A program made the translations under genes and the position numbers. DNA of 64,000 nt, taken from NCBI RefSeq assembly GCF_042432825.1, contig NZ_JBHLWN010000051.1, positions 1 to 64,000 of the forward strand. The letters are read 5' to 3'. Positions 32,332 to 40,990 of this stretch are shown here, in pieces. Source of the stretch: Gordoniibacillus chartarius (GTDB taxonomy: Bacteria > Bacillota > Bacilli > Paenibacillales > NBRC-103111). The first letter of the stretch is position 1, and each line of letters begins with the position of its first letter. The notes below the pieces were generated by a model. The model worked only from the letters and a program-made list of their open reading frames with translations, had not been told where the DNA came from and did not search any database.

Positions 32332-34650
32332 GTGTACTCACTATGGTCAGGCCTAGAGCTGCCGGCTCTGGCATTGCAGTTCATATTGGCTTGGATCGCA
32401 GCGTCCAAAGCCACTCGTATAGTCTACGGCGGAAGCACAGGTGTGATTCGCCGCCGCCTCGCCAAACAATGGGGCTGGTCCTTCCTGCTCCTCCTCCCTG
32501 CCGCAGGCGCCGCGGCCTGTATGTGGATGCTGATGTCCGCTTATCCGCCCGCCCTGTGGGAAGAACGACTTTACTTGGAGGCGCCTCTGCTTTTACTTCC
32601 TTTGGCCGCTGTCTGGCTGCTGTCCGTTCCGTCTCTGATCGGCGCCGGCGTTGCCGCCAGGAGTGCAGCTAAGCTCGAAGCCAAAGAGTCTGCTCCCGAT
32701 ATGGATGCTTTCACCTCCGTCGCAGCCTCCGAAGCCCCTAGCGCCGCGGCAAGCGCAGAGCTGAAGCTCCTTCGCAGAGCGGCATCGCCGTGGCTGACGC
32801 TTCCCTACGCCGCTTCGGCGCTTGGAGCGGCCGCGGCCTTATATTTCAGGATTGTCCCGCCTGCCTCTCTCAGCTGGCAGGAGCTTGCCATTCCGCTTGC
32901 CGCCGTGTTGGTCGCTCTGACTGCGCTATGGATGAGCCAACGCAGCCGGGCCGCAGCTGTCGAGCGTACGGGCGCCGCGGTGCGGGGGCCGCTTTGGAAA
33001 CGGGCCGTGAGCGGTGCGGCCATCCTCGCGGCCGTTGCCGCCTCCGCCGCTTACCCGATCTACGCGGCTTACCAAAGCAGCTTGCTGCCCGGAGAGCTGA
33101 ATATGATGGCGGGTCCTGTGGATGACGGCATCCCCGGTACAGCTGTCATCGGGGCCAATAACTTAGCTGCGGGTACTGTTCAAGCCGGACACCTTCACAG
33201 CATGACTGGCGCCTCGCTCGCCGCCGCAGCCGCCGCCCCCGCCGTATACGCTGCCGAGCCACGCGCTCGCCAGCTGACCGTTGATCAGCTGACAGGGCCT
33301 CAGACAGGCGATCCGGACCGGAGCTTCGAGCTGACCGCCCGCCGGGCCGTCGTCACCTTAAGCTCCGGCAAGCAGGTTGACGCCTGGACGTTTAACGGGG
33401 AGCTGCCGGGCCCCGAGCTGCGAATGAAGAAGGGCGAGCTGATCGAGGTGACGCTTCGTAACGAAGATATCGATGCGGGGGTAACGCTGCATTGGCACGG
33501 CCTCGATGTGCCGAATGCGGAAGACGGCGTCGCCGGCGTCACGCAGAATGCCGTTATGCCGGGCGAGACACACACGTACCGATTCCGCGCCATGCAAGCC
33601 GGAACGTTCTGGTACCATTCGCACCAAGTGTCGTCGGAAGCTGTCCGGAAGGGACTGTTCGGCGCTCTGATCGTCGAACCCGAAACCGCCGATATCCCTG
33701 TCACCAACGGCACCGCTGGCACCACTGGCACCGTTGAAACTTCCGGCACCATTCCCGCCTCGGCACCGGCACAGCCTGCGATGGATATTCCTGTCGTCAC
33801 CCATGTTTGGGATGGGGCGGGTCTGGCCATCGGCTCGTCCGATACGCTGCAGCGGTCCAGCATCCCGGCCGGAACGAAAGTCCGCCTGCGGTTGCTCAAC
33901 ACCGACGACTGGGCACGCCGAACCTATGCGCTGATTGGCGTTCCGTTCCAAGTAGCCGCTATCGACGGTACCGACCTGCACGAACCGAGCATTCTGCAAA
34001 ACACCCGGCTTGAGCTTACAACAGGCGGACGCTATGATGTCACCTTTACGATGCCGGACCGGCCCGTGTTCCTGAGCATCGGGGATAGTTCCGATAGCGG
34101 TCTCCTGATGAGCCCCGACGGTCAAGGGAATCCGCCGCCGATTCCGGCGCTGGCGACCTTCGATCCGCTTCATTACGGAACGCCGCAAGCCGCGCCTTTC
34201 GGTGCGGACAGCCGCTTTGACCGCGAATTCACGATGGTGCTCGATCAGAAGCTGGGCTTCTACAATGGCAATTTCGATCTGCTGTATACGATGAACGGCG
34301 CCGTCTTCCCTAAGACGCCTTCATTCCTCGTCCGGGAAGGCGATCTTGTCAAAGTGACGATCGTCAACCGCAGCTTCTTCGACCATCCTATGCATTTGCA
34401 CGGGCACCACGTCCTCGTCCTTTCGCGGAACGGCGTTCCGGCGGACGGCAGTCCATGGTGGTCGGATACCCTGGATGTGACCCCCGGTGATACGTTCGAG
34501 CTTGCATTCCGCGCCGATAATCCCGGCATCTGGATGGATCACTGCCATAACCTTCAGCACGCGGCCGCAGGTATGTCCATGCATCTGATGTACGACGGCG
34601 TCACAACGCCCTACAGCGTGGGCTCCGCCACTACTAACCATCCGGAATAA
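32332..34650 (+). CDS. Multicopper oxidase fused to an N-terminal membrane domain
   Basis: A 772-residue protein from GTG 32332, which has a GGGGGA seven bases upstream. Residues 1-250 hold about five or six membrane helices (around 8-24, 48-70, 82-106, 155-175, 184-201, 226-246). The cupredoxin part (about 310-772) has all four copper motifs: HWHG (387-390), YHSH (428-431), HPMHLHGHH (685-693) and HCHNLQHAAAGM (737-748), the last including the type-1 Met. It should oxidise metal ions or phenolic compounds on the outer face of the membrane with reduction of oxygen to water. The gene stands alone, upstream of an azoreductase. Copper tolerance or quinol oxidation are possible roles; neither is shown directly. 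Confidence 0.87.
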   Translation: MYSLWSGLELPALALQFILAWIAASKATRIVYGGSTGVIRRRLAKQWGWSFLLLLPAAGAAACMWMLMSAYPPALWEERLYLEAPLLLLPLAAVWLLSVPSLIGAGVAARSAAKLEAKESAPDMDAFTSVAASEAPSAAASAELKLLRRAASPWLTLPYAASALGAAAALYFRIVPPASLSWQELAIPLAAVLVALTALWMSQRSRAAAVERTGAAVRGPLWKRAVSGAAILAAVAASAAYPIYAAYQSSLLPGELNMMAGPVDDGIPGTAVIGANNLAAGTVQAGHLHSMTGASLAAAAAAPAVYAAEPRARQLTVDQLTGPQTGDPDRSFELTARRAVVTLSSGKQVDAWTFNGELPGPELRMKKGELIEVTLRNEDIDAGVTLHWHGLDVPNAEDGVAGVTQNAVMPGETHTYRFRAMQAGTFWYHSHQVSSEAVRKGLFGALIVEPETADIPVTNGTAGTTGTVETSGTIPASAPAQPAMDIPVVTHVWDGAGLAIGSSDTLQRSSIPAGTKVRLRLLNTDDWARRTYALIGVPFQVAAIDGTDLHEPSILQNTRLELTTGGRYDVTFTMPDRPVFLSIGDSSDSGLLMSPDGQGNPPPIPALATFDPLHYGTPQAAPFGADSRFDREFTMVLDQKLGFYNGNFDLLYTMNGAVFPKTPSFLVREGDLVKVTIVNRSFFDHPMHLHGHHVLVLSRNGVPADGSPWWSDTLDVTPGDTFELAFRADNPGIWMDHCHNLQHAAAGMSMHLMYDGVTTPYSVGSATTNHPE

Positions 34651-34745
34651 TTCCCCCGTCCGTGTTCCGTCAGCCGCTTCCTTTACTGGATGCGGCTGTA
34701 TGATTTTTTTACAAATAATCAAATTACTTTTTATAACCTACATAC

Positions 34746-34774
34746 TTGAAATACGTTGCACACTCCATTATACT
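34746..34774 (+). promoter_or_regulatory. Sigma-A promoter of the azoreductase gene
   Basis: TTGAAA (34746-34751), 17 bases, TATACT (34769-34774). The region just downstream has ACTT and AAGT arms nine bases apart, a possible but weak operator. No MhqR-like palindrome is seen here. Confidence 0.75.
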
Positions 34775-34814
34775 TACTTTTGTGAAGTTAATAATTTTTT
34801 CAGGAGGAATTATC

Positions 34815-35450
34815 ATGTCTACTGTTCTGTACATTACGGCGCACCCGCACGACCATCAAACCTCGGTTTCCATGGCCGTCGGCAAAGCGTTCGTCGATAG
34901 CTACCGCGAGGCGAATCCGCAGGACGAAGTCATCCACCTCGACCTGTATAACCTGAACATTCCGCATATTGACGCCGACGTGTTCAGCGGCTGGGGCAAG
35001 CTTCGCTCGGGCTCCGAGTTCTCCGCTCTGTCTGCCGAAGAGCAGGCCAAAGTCGCACGTCTGAACGAGCTTTCCGATCAGTTCGCCGCCGCTGACAAAT
35101 ACGTGTTTGTCTCCCCGATGTGGAACTTCTCCTTCCCGCCGGTGCTGAAGGCATACATCGACTCGTTCTGCGTCGCCGGCAAGACGTTCCGCTACACCGA
35201 GTCCGGCCCGGTAGGCCTGCTCGGAGGCAAGAAAGCTCTGCACATCCAGGCGAGCGGCGGTATTTACTCCGAGGGTCCTGCAGCTGAAGTCGAGAATGGC
35301 CATCGTTACCTGAGAACGGTACTCGGTTTTGTCGGCATTACCGACGTTCAAGCAATCTTCGCGGAAGGCATGAACGCGTTCCCGGACAAAGCGCAAGCCA
35401 TCAAAGAAGCCGCAATCGCTAAAGCCGTGGAAGCCGCAAAGAGCTTCTAA
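34815..35450 (+). CDS. azoR: FMN-dependent NADH-azoreductase / quinone reductase
   Basis: A 211-residue flavodoxin-fold enzyme that reduces azo compounds and, more physiologically, quinones to hydroquinones with NADH. It starts STVLYITAHPHDHQTSVSMA, followed by the FMN-binding FVSPMWNFSFPPVLKAYIDS typical of AzoR/AcpD. AGGAGG lies seven bases before ATG 34815; an in-frame ATG at 34746 lies inside the promoter and is not used. The gene is monocistronic between its own promoter and a strong terminator. In Bacillus, azoR paralogues belong to the MhqR and YodB quinone-stress regulons, in line with the mhqO operon 12 kb away, though no MhqR box is seen here. Confidence 0.92.
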   Translation: MSTVLYITAHPHDHQTSVSMAVGKAFVDSYREANPQDEVIHLDLYNLNIPHIDADVFSGWGKLRSGSEFSALSAEEQAKVARLNELSDQFAAADKYVFVSPMWNFSFPPVLKAYIDSFCVAGKTFRYTESGPVGLLGGKKALHIQASGGIYSEGPAAEVENGHRYLRTVLGFVGITDVQAIFAEGMNAFPDKAQAIKEAAIAKAVEAAKSF

Positions 35451-35467
35451 TCTTTCAAGAGAAAAAA

Positions 35468-35514
35468 GCCGTCCCTTAAGCAGATCGATCTACTTAAGGC
35501 GACGGCCTTTTTTT
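35468..35514 (+). terminator. Intrinsic terminator of azoR
   Basis: Stem GCCGTCCCTTAAG / CTTAAGGCGACGGC followed by seven T residues; AAAAAA precedes it, so it could also work from the minus strand. Confidence 0.92.
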
Positions 35515-35714
35515 GCAAGGTAAGATGCATATAACACAATTGGCTCCGCTTACATTCCTGATTATTGCGGCATATCGGCGTTTTTCAAAAAATTAATAGT
35601 TTTTCCGCTAAACCACACAAATTGCAGTTTATTGCTGAATTAGCTTGAGGAATTCCGCCTAGCCATTAATGCAGCTGCCGTTGCACACCGGTACTATACT
35701 AGTCGCCCGGCAAA

Positions 35715-36152
35715 TCAGCCCACGTTCTGCTTCCGGCGCATGAGCAGCTGATTGAGCACCTCGGAGAAGACGAGTCCGATCGCGATCGCTCCCGACAGCA
35801 TGAACGCCTTAGCCGCAAGCTGCAGCGCCTGGTCGTACTGATTCTCCACAACGTTGCGCATCGCATCGTAGGCAATGCCGCCAGGCACGAGCGGGATAAT
35901 GCCGGCGACGCTGAAAACAATAATCGGTGTCCGGAACAGCTTGGCCAGCACCTGACTTGTCACCGTTACCGCGAAGGAGGCGCACAAGGTCGCGATGATC
36001 GGATCGATAGCATGCTCGTATGCCATAAGCACATATACCAGCCACCCGGCCATGCCGACGAACCCGCATCGCAGCAGCGTATCCCGCGGCACGTTGAATA
36101 TAATTCCGAACCCTGCCGAGGCGATAAAGCTCGTTATCAGCTGTGCAATCAT
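35715..36152 (-). CDS. Threonine/serine exporter, small subunit (ThrE, YjjB-like)
   Basis: A 145-residue membrane protein with four predicted helices. The conserved segment VAGIIPLVPGGIAYDAMRN identifies the ThrE/YjjB family. In two-gene forms this small protein pairs with a YjjP-like subunit to export amino acids or small dicarboxylates such as succinate. It overlaps the upstream partner gene by four bases (ATGA), which supports a fixed-ratio complex. Confidence 0.88.
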   Translation of the reverse strand: MIAQLITSFIASAGFGIIFNVPRDTLLRCGFVGMAGWLVYVLMAYEHAIDPIIATLCASFAVTVTSQVLAKLFRTPIIVFSVAGIIPLVPGGIAYDAMRNVVENQYDQALQLAAKAFMLSGAIAIGLVFSEVLNQLLMRRKQNVG

Positions 36153-36922
36153 AGACCCACCCCCTTGGAAAACAGCGACAGCACAAAGGCGACGCCCGAG
36201 CCGATCGCGAATGCGGTCAGGAACGCTTCCGCGCCCTTCGATATGCCCGACACCAAGTGGCCGGCCATCAGATCCCGCACCGCATTGGTAATAAGCACGC
36301 CCGGTACGAGCGGCATGACGGAGCCGACGATGATCGCATCAAGATCGCGCCCCGCTCCGTAATGAACCATGACGAAGGCAACGACGCCGATGATCCAGGC
36401 CGCCAGAAACTCCGCAAAAAACTTAATCGCCACCAGACGATGGAACCAATACGAGCCGTAATATCCGATTCCGCCCGCTAGGCAAGCCGCGCCAAAATCG
36501 TACCATTCCCCCTTGAACATAATAAGGAACGATCCGCTTACAAGCGCAGCCGCAACAACCTGCAGCCAAAGCGGATAAGACGTACCGGAGGCGTCGATCT
36601 GCCTCAGCATGGCGAGCGCCTCTTCGGCGGAGAGCCCGCCGCTGCTGATTCGGCGCGAAATCGCGTTCACCAGCGTCACCTTCCGCAGGTCGGTCGACCG
36701 CTCGGAGATGCGCACCATCCGCGTCGTCGGATGCGCGGAGCCGCCGTCGGCTGTAAATATAATCGCCGTTGGCATAACGAAGCTTTGCGCATCCTGAAGT
36801 CCTAACGCAGCGGCGATTCGCGTCATCGTATCCTCAACGCGGTACGTTTCGCCGCCGGATTGCAGGATGATTTTCCCGGCTATGAGGCAAGTCTCGATGG
36901 TGGCATTGAACTTCTCATCCAT
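36149..36922 (-). CDS. Threonine/serine exporter, large subunit (ThrE, YjjP-like)
   Basis: A 257-residue membrane protein. A soluble N-terminal domain (about 1-110, with GKIILQSGGETYRVEDTM) is followed by five helices containing GSVMPLVPGVLITNAVRDL, the ThrE signature. The start is ATG 36922, eight bases after GGGGGAG; the open frame extends further upstream without homology. A good promoter lies at 36987-37015. Substrate (threonine, serine or succinate) is not predictable. Confidence 0.88.
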   Translation of the reverse strand: MDEKFNATIETCLIAGKIILQSGGETYRVEDTMTRIAAALGLQDAQSFVMPTAIIFTADGGSAHPTTRMVRISERSTDLRKVTLVNAISRRISSGGLSAEEALAMLRQIDASGTSYPLWLQVVAAALVSGSFLIMFKGEWYDFGAACLAGGIGYYGSYWFHRLVAIKFFAEFLAAWIIGVVAFVMVHYGAGRDLDAIIVGSVMPLVPGVLITNAVRDLMAGHLVSGISKGAEAFLTAFAIGSGVAFVLSLFSKGVGL

Positions 36923-36986
36923 ATATGCAGGCTCCCCCGGCTGTTCAGTAAAGAAGCCACCCGTGCACATGCAGGTGGTTTCTCCT

Positions 36987-37015
36987 ATCCTATCATAGGA
37001 ACAGGCAGCTGACAA
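36987..37015 (-). promoter_or_regulatory. Promoter of the ThrE-type exporter operon
   Basis: Minus-strand TTGTCA, 17 bases, TAGGAT. The leader between it and the start codon can form a small CCACC/GGTGG hairpin. Confidence 0.6.
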
Positions 37016-37061
37016 AGGCGAACCTCGGCAAAAATAACCACGAATCGACAGGGTCCGCAGG

Positions 37062-37090
37062 TTCTTTATAAGAATTATTTATGATATCAT
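37062..37090 (+). promoter_or_regulatory. Candidate promoter of the yitT-like gene
   Basis: Weak -35 TTCTTT, 17 bases, TATCAT with an upstream TG (extended -10). The -10 lies inside the perfect palindrome ATGATATCAT, a possible operator. Confidence 0.4.
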
Positions 37091-37110
37091 ATACAAGGGG
37101 GGTGTATCTT

Positions 37111-37995
37111 ATGAATACTGCGAATGAGAACACCATCAAACATACAAGGCTTTCCTACGCCAAGCTGCTGCGCCGGATTTTGTTTCTCTTCCTCGGAGCC
37201 TGCATGGTGTCGGTCGGACTGGAAATTTTCCTTGTGCCTAACAGCATTATCGACGGCGGTATCACCGGGATTTCCATTATCGCCTCACACTTGAGCGGCT
37301 GGCCGCTCGGCTTGTTCCTGACCCTGCTCAACCTGCCGTTTTTATTTCTAGGGTACAAACAAATCGGCAAAACGTTCGCGATATCCACATTGTTTTCCGT
37401 CCTTGTGATGTCGATCGGCACGACCTTGCTCCATCCGGTTCCTCCGATCACCATCGATCCGCTGCTGGCGGCCGTGTTCGGCGGCATCATTCTCGGCATC
37501 GGCATCGGATTGGTCATTCGCTCGGGAGGCTCCCTGGACGGCACGGAAATTGTCGCGATTCTGCTGAACAAAAAGCTGCCGTTCTCGGTAGGCGAGACGG
37601 TGATGTTCTTCAATATTTTTATCCTCGGCAGCGCGGGGTTTGTGTATCAATGGGATCATGCGATGTATTCGCTGATTGCGTATTTTATCGCATTCAAGAC
37701 GATCGACGTCACGATCGAAGGCTTCGACGAGTCGAAGTCGGTATGGATCATCAGCGACCAGTATAAAGTGATCGGCGATGCGATTATCGACCGGCTCGGC
37801 CGCGGCGTCACGTACCTGCAGGGCGAAGGCGCCTATACCGGCGATGACAAGAAGGTTGTCTTCTGCGTTATCAACCGCCTGGAGGAAGCGAAGCTGAAGT
37901 CGATTGTCGACGAGCTTGATTCGCACGCGTTCCTTGCCGTCGGCAACATTCACGACGTGAAGGGCGGACGGTTCAAGAAGCGGGATATTCACTGA
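37111..37995 (+). CDS. YitT family membrane protein
   Basis: A 294-residue protein with about five or six membrane helices (about 15-210) and a soluble C-terminal DUF2179 domain that ends in the usual HAFLAVGNIHDVKGG. Signatures VPNSIIDGGITGIS and IRSGGSLDGTEI are typical. The family is widespread in Firmicutes, but its transport role is not established. Start ATG 37111 follows a GGGGGG tract; ATG 37081 upstream lies in the promoter palindrome and adds no conserved residues. It is transcribed divergently from the exporter operon and has its own terminator. Confidence 0.9.
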   Translation: MNTANENTIKHTRLSYAKLLRRILFLFLGACMVSVGLEIFLVPNSIIDGGITGISIIASHLSGWPLGLFLTLLNLPFLFLGYKQIGKTFAISTLFSVLVMSIGTTLLHPVPPITIDPLLAAVFGGIILGIGIGLVIRSGGSLDGTEIVAILLNKKLPFSVGETVMFFNIFILGSAGFVYQWDHAMYSLIAYFIAFKTIDVTIEGFDESKSVWIISDQYKVIGDAIIDRLGRGVTYLQGEGAYTGDDKKVVFCVINRLEEAKLKSIVDELDSHAFLAVGNIHDVKGGRFKKRDIH

Positions 37996-38011
37996 CCGGC
38001 ATGAAAAATGG

Positions 38012-38047
38012 AACAACCTAGTCTGCTTTGGCAGGCTAGGTTGTTTT
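38012..38047 (+). terminator. Terminator between yitT-like and metallo-hydrolase genes
   Basis: Stem AACAACCTAG/CTAGGTTGTT with an inner CTGC/GCAG pair and TTTT following. It can serve both convergent genes. Confidence 0.85.
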
Positions 38048-38051
38048 GGCA

Positions 38052-38795
38052 TTATCGGCTTTCGGCAATCAGCTGACGCAGCTGCTGTCCTGCGCCTTCG
38101 GCGATGAGCCCTCCGTGGTAACAGACAATCGCTTCGATGTCGAGCTTCGCCAGCTTATGGAGAGAGCGCATCGCCTCCTCCATATCGAGTGTCGTTTGCG
38201 GGACAGGCCGGTGCAGCGCCCCGTTCACGATCAGCATGGCGTCGGCGGCGATCAGCGTCTTGCTTCGCTTTACATACAAGCTGATGTGTCCGTCCGTATG
38301 ACCGGGAGTATGAATGACCTGGATGCCCCCGCCATACGGCAGCTCGTCTCCATCCGCCACAGTATCGGTCACCGGTGCCTTCGGAGGCTGCGAGAACATC
38401 GCCAAAGCTTGGCGTCGTACCTCATCCGGGAACCTCTCCAGTACGGGAGCCATTCGTTCCGGGGTCGTCTTGATCAGCGGCAGCTTCCCCTCGATATAAG
38501 GCCGGTCCAGCTCATGCGCATAGACGGTAAGGGAACTGCCGGATTGCCCGATGAGGTCGGGCAGACTGCCGATATGGTCGAAGTCCTGGTGCGTAACGAC
38601 GATCGCCTGGAGACTGGCGGGATCGACGCCGTCCTTCCGCATAGCGGCGTGGATAAGCGGCAGCGAGCCGGGCATGCCGGTATCGATCAGTACGGCCCCG
38701 TTCTCATCCTGAATGAGCGTCGGACATAGTACCGATTTGCCTCCGAATCCGTCGATCTCCAGTTCAAGCATGTGAACACCTGGTGCAATTTTCAT
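38052..38795 (-). CDS. MBL-fold metallo-hydrolase
   Basis: A 247-residue metallo-beta-lactamase-fold enzyme. The dinuclear metal motif is THQDFDHIG (a THxHxDH variant with Gln-Asp-Phe, as in several MBL hydrolases), with further ligands in HTPGHTDGHISL, DAML and a late His in CYHGG. AGGAGG lies eight bases before ATG 38795; the frame extends upstream without homology. It has a consensus promoter. Substrate unknown: quorum lactones, thioesters and others are used by this family. No signal peptide. Confidence 0.87.
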   Translation of the reverse strand: MKIAPGVHMLELEIDGFGGKSVLCPTLIQDENGAVLIDTGMPGSLPLIHAAMRKDGVDPASLQAIVVTHQDFDHIGSLPDLIGQSGSSLTVYAHELDRPYIEGKLPLIKTTPERMAPVLERFPDEVRRQALAMFSQPPKAPVTDTVADGDELPYGGGIQVIHTPGHTDGHISLYVKRSKTLIAADAMLIVNGALHRPVPQTTLDMEEAMRSLHKLAKLDIEAIVCYHGGLIAEGAGQQLRQLIAESR

Positions 38796-38884
38796 ACGGC
38801 TAACCTCCTGGGAATGGGAATTGGGCAGCAATCCATTCTAAGTTGTACCAAATCGCCCCAGTAAGGTCAATACTCAAAATAATT

Positions 38885-38913
38885 ATTATATCATAAAAAT
38901 AATTTTTTGTCAA
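38885..38913 (-). promoter_or_regulatory. Perfect-consensus sigma-A promoter of the MBL gene
   Basis: Minus-strand TTGACA (38908-38913), 17 bases, TATAAT (38885-38890), with an upstream TG (extended -10). The flanks are very AT-rich, resembling an UP element. The gene is expected to be strongly expressed unless repressed. Confidence 0.9.
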
Positions 38914-38977
38914 TATGTAAAATTCACAAAATTGGATGTCCGTTTGTTACAATATTTTCGCTTTGGGATAAGCTCAC

Positions 38978-39595
38978 TTACTTCACACATACCCCTATGC
39001 CGATAAAATAGCGCACCCCGTCCCGCGGCTTCTCGAACGTCACTCCGCGCTGATAATAGATGTCGACGTCGGCGTAGCGTTTGAACAGCTCCCCGAACTC
39101 CTCCGGCGTCAGTTGGTGCACATGGAACGGTTCGCTTGTCGGCATCCCCCGGCCGCGCCCGAACGGAGACGACAGCACTAGTATTCCCCCGGGCTTTAGC
39201 ATCCGGTAGAGGTTGTCCATCAGCGCCGCTTCGTCGGCGATGTGCTCGAACGTTTCAAAGCAGAGGATCGTGTCAAACTGCCCCAGCCGCTCCGGAAGGG
39301 AACGATCCGCGGCGTCGCCCTGGAGGAACGTAATTTTTTGATGATGGTATTCGCGTTTTGCGTAGCGCAGCGTCTCTTCGTCGAGATCCACCGCCACTAC
39401 CTCCGTCACTTCGCGCTTCCGTTCTTTCGCGATCATGTGGCTCCCGTATCCGGTGCCGCAGGCGAGATCAAGCACCCGGCCTCTCGCATACGGCGCAGCA
39501 AAATAATACCGGCTCACATGCTCCAGCAGCATCCCGTTCGTCGGCTTCAGCTGCTTCGGGATGATGCGCTCTCCTGTCCATTCCAATCCATGCAC
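38978..39595 (-). CDS. Class I SAM-dependent methyltransferase
   Basis: A 205-residue Rossmann-fold methyltransferase. Motif I is VLDLACGTGYGSHMI, the acidic end of strand 2 is VAVDLD, and FDTILCFETFEHI is motif II. The N-terminal LEWTGERIIPK is typical of a subgroup found near sugar or lipid methylation genes. The start is GTG 39595. It follows a small gene by 10 bp and is probably co-transcribed with it. Substrate unknown. Confidence 0.87.
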   Translation of the reverse strand: MHGLEWTGERIIPKQLKPTNGMLLEHVSRYYFAAPYARGRVLDLACGTGYGSHMIAKERKREVTEVVAVDLDEETLRYAKREYHHQKITFLQGDAADRSLPERLGQFDTILCFETFEHIADEAALMDNLYRMLKPGGILVLSSPFGRGRGMPTSEPFHVHQLTPEEFGELFKRYADVDIYYQRGVTFEKPRDGVRYFIGIGVCVK

Positions 39596-39605
39596 CGCTT
39601 TCCGG

Positions 39606-39812
39606 TTAATCGTTGTTGGCTGTCGATTTCAGATACGGCCGTACCGCTTGCAGAGCTTGAACGATCGCATCGAGCCGCTCCACATGCTCAAGCTGCAGAC
39701 TGACGTACTTCGGCCGAATCCCGGAAGAGCTCAGCTCCAGCATCGCCAGCCCTTTCTCTTTATCTACCGATACCGAGAACTCGTCCTGATCATGCACATA
39801 CTCCCAGCCCAT
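39606..39812 (-). CDS. Small hypothetical protein, 68 aa
   Basis: No family recognised. The protein is beta-rich at first (EFSVSVDKEKGLAMLEL) and ends in a long helix (LQLEHVERLDAIVQALQAVR). I prefer ATG 39812, nine bases after GGAGG; ATG 39818 is too close to the site. It lies 10 bp before the methyltransferase gene. Its strand-then-helix layout resembles the 70-residue protein at 378-590, though sequence similarity is slight. Confidence 0.65.
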   Translation of the reverse strand: MGWEYVHDQDEFSVSVDKEKGLAMLELSSSGIRPKYVSLQLEHVERLDAIVQALQAVRPYLKSTANND

Positions 39813-39950
39813 CCGCATACTCCTCCAAACACAGCTTTCCTGTATCGTACCATACTTATCCGTCGCAGTGCTGTTTCATTTTCTTGCACTGTTTTGCCGG
39901 AACCCATTGTATAATTCACAGCTAAGAAACGTTGCAGAGGAGTGGTATTC

Positions 39951-40340
39951 ATGAATTTGAAGAGGCAGCAAGTGTTCACAGGGTCTCCTTGGGAGCCGGT
40001 CGTCGGCTATTGCCGGGCTATTCGAGTAGGTGACCGGATCGAAGTAGCCGGTACAACGGCCATGAAGGATGGCGAGGTCGTCGGGGAAGGCAGCCCGTAT
40101 GAGCAGACCGTCTTCATCCTGCAGACGATTGAGAAGGCGCTTCAAGAGCTTGGCGCGGACTTATCCCACGTCGTGCGCACGCGTATGTTTGTCACGGATA
40201 TATCCCAATGGGAGTCGATCGGCAGAGCTCACGGCGAATTTTTCCGCGACATTCGGCCGGCTGCTTCCATGGTTGAAGTGAAGGCGCTCATCGACCCGCG
40301 TCTGATTGTGGAGATCGAGGCGGAGGCTATTGTCGGGTAA
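39951..40340 (+). CDS. RidA family protein (enamine/imine deaminase)
   Basis: A 129-residue member of the YjgF/YER057c/UK114 family. RidA proteins hydrolyse reactive enamines made by PLP enzymes, protecting metabolism. The conserved Arg sits in VVRTRMFVTDISQW, and the C-terminal VEVKALIDPRLIVEIEAEA is typical. AGGAG lies eight bases before ATG 39951. A TATAAT at 39910-39915 may be its -10 box, with no good -35. It stands alone and ends at a strong shared hairpin. Confidence 0.9.
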   Translation: MNLKRQQVFTGSPWEPVVGYCRAIRVGDRIEVAGTTAMKDGEVVGEGSPYEQTVFILQTIEKALQELGADLSHVVRTRMFVTDISQWESIGRAHGEFFRDIRPAASMVEVKALIDPRLIVEIEAEAIVG

Positions 40341-40375
40341 TCATTGGAGAAGATAATGTGTGCCTTCTGATCATA

Positions 40376-40411
40376 CGGAGAATAGGGCTGCCGCAGCAGC
40401 CCTATTCTCCG
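40376..40411. terminator. Bidirectional terminator between RidA and VOC genes
   Basis: A perfect 16-bp stem with loop CGCA: CGGAGAATAGGGCTGC pairs with GCAGCCCTATTCTCCG. T-runs are short, but the stem is unusually strong. Confidence 0.8.
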
Positions 40412-40426
40412 ATCATTATTTTCCGC

Positions 40427-40813
40427 TTAACAGCTGATCATCCATAAGACGCCGAACTTGTCTTCCACTTCGCCGTACGACCCGCCCCAGAAAACCGGTT
40501 CTAGCGGCTGCCGCACTTGGCCGCCGGCTGCGAGCTTCTCGAACGCGTTTCTGCCTTCGGCTTCGGCTTTAAACTGCAGATTCAAGCTGATGTCGTTTCC
40601 CCGCGTTAATGGCGTCATGGAATCGGCCATAAAGAACGTGACCCCGGCGGCCGTAAAGCACATATGCATGACTTTGTCCTTCAGCCCTTCAATCGGCTCG
40701 GGAGCATCGCCATACGTCATGACGGAGTTGATCTCCCCGCCGAGCGCACCGATGTAGAACTCCGCTTGCGCCCTCGCATCCTCTGAAAATAAAAACGGTA
40801 TCAGCGTTGCCAT
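40427..40813 (-). CDS. VOC family protein, PhnB-like
   Basis: A 128-residue PhnB/3-demethylubiquinone-methyltransferase-like protein. It begins ATLIPFLFSEDARAQAEFYI and ends with the characteristic VFWGGSYGEVEDKFGVLWMI. Despite the family name no methyltransferase activity is expected. The start is ATG 40813, nine bases after AAGG; the open frame to 41107 covers non-coding DNA. Substrate unknown. Confidence 0.85.
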   Translation of the reverse strand: MATLIPFLFSEDARAQAEFYIGALGGEINSVMTYGDAPEPIEGLKDKVMHMCFTAAGVTFFMADSMTPLTRGNDISLNLQFKAEAEGRNAFEKLAAGGQVRQPLEPVFWGGSYGEVEDKFGVLWMISC

Positions 40814-40990
40814 TACTCTCATCCTTCCCAGCTTGATTTGAACTGCCTCCGATTCCAATATAGCAGTTCTGCGTGGGCGGGATTTCTTTTCAATTGCTGA
40901 AATTGACGGCGGCCTGCGCCTGCCCTGGATAGCGGTTTTGAAGGTGTTATTTTGCTTGTTATCCTGCGGATGAAACAAATCACGGTTCCG

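Noticed and set aside
34746..34814. An MhqR box upstream of azoR
   Set aside because: No TATCT...AGATA palindrome is present; only weak ACTT/AAGT arms are seen.
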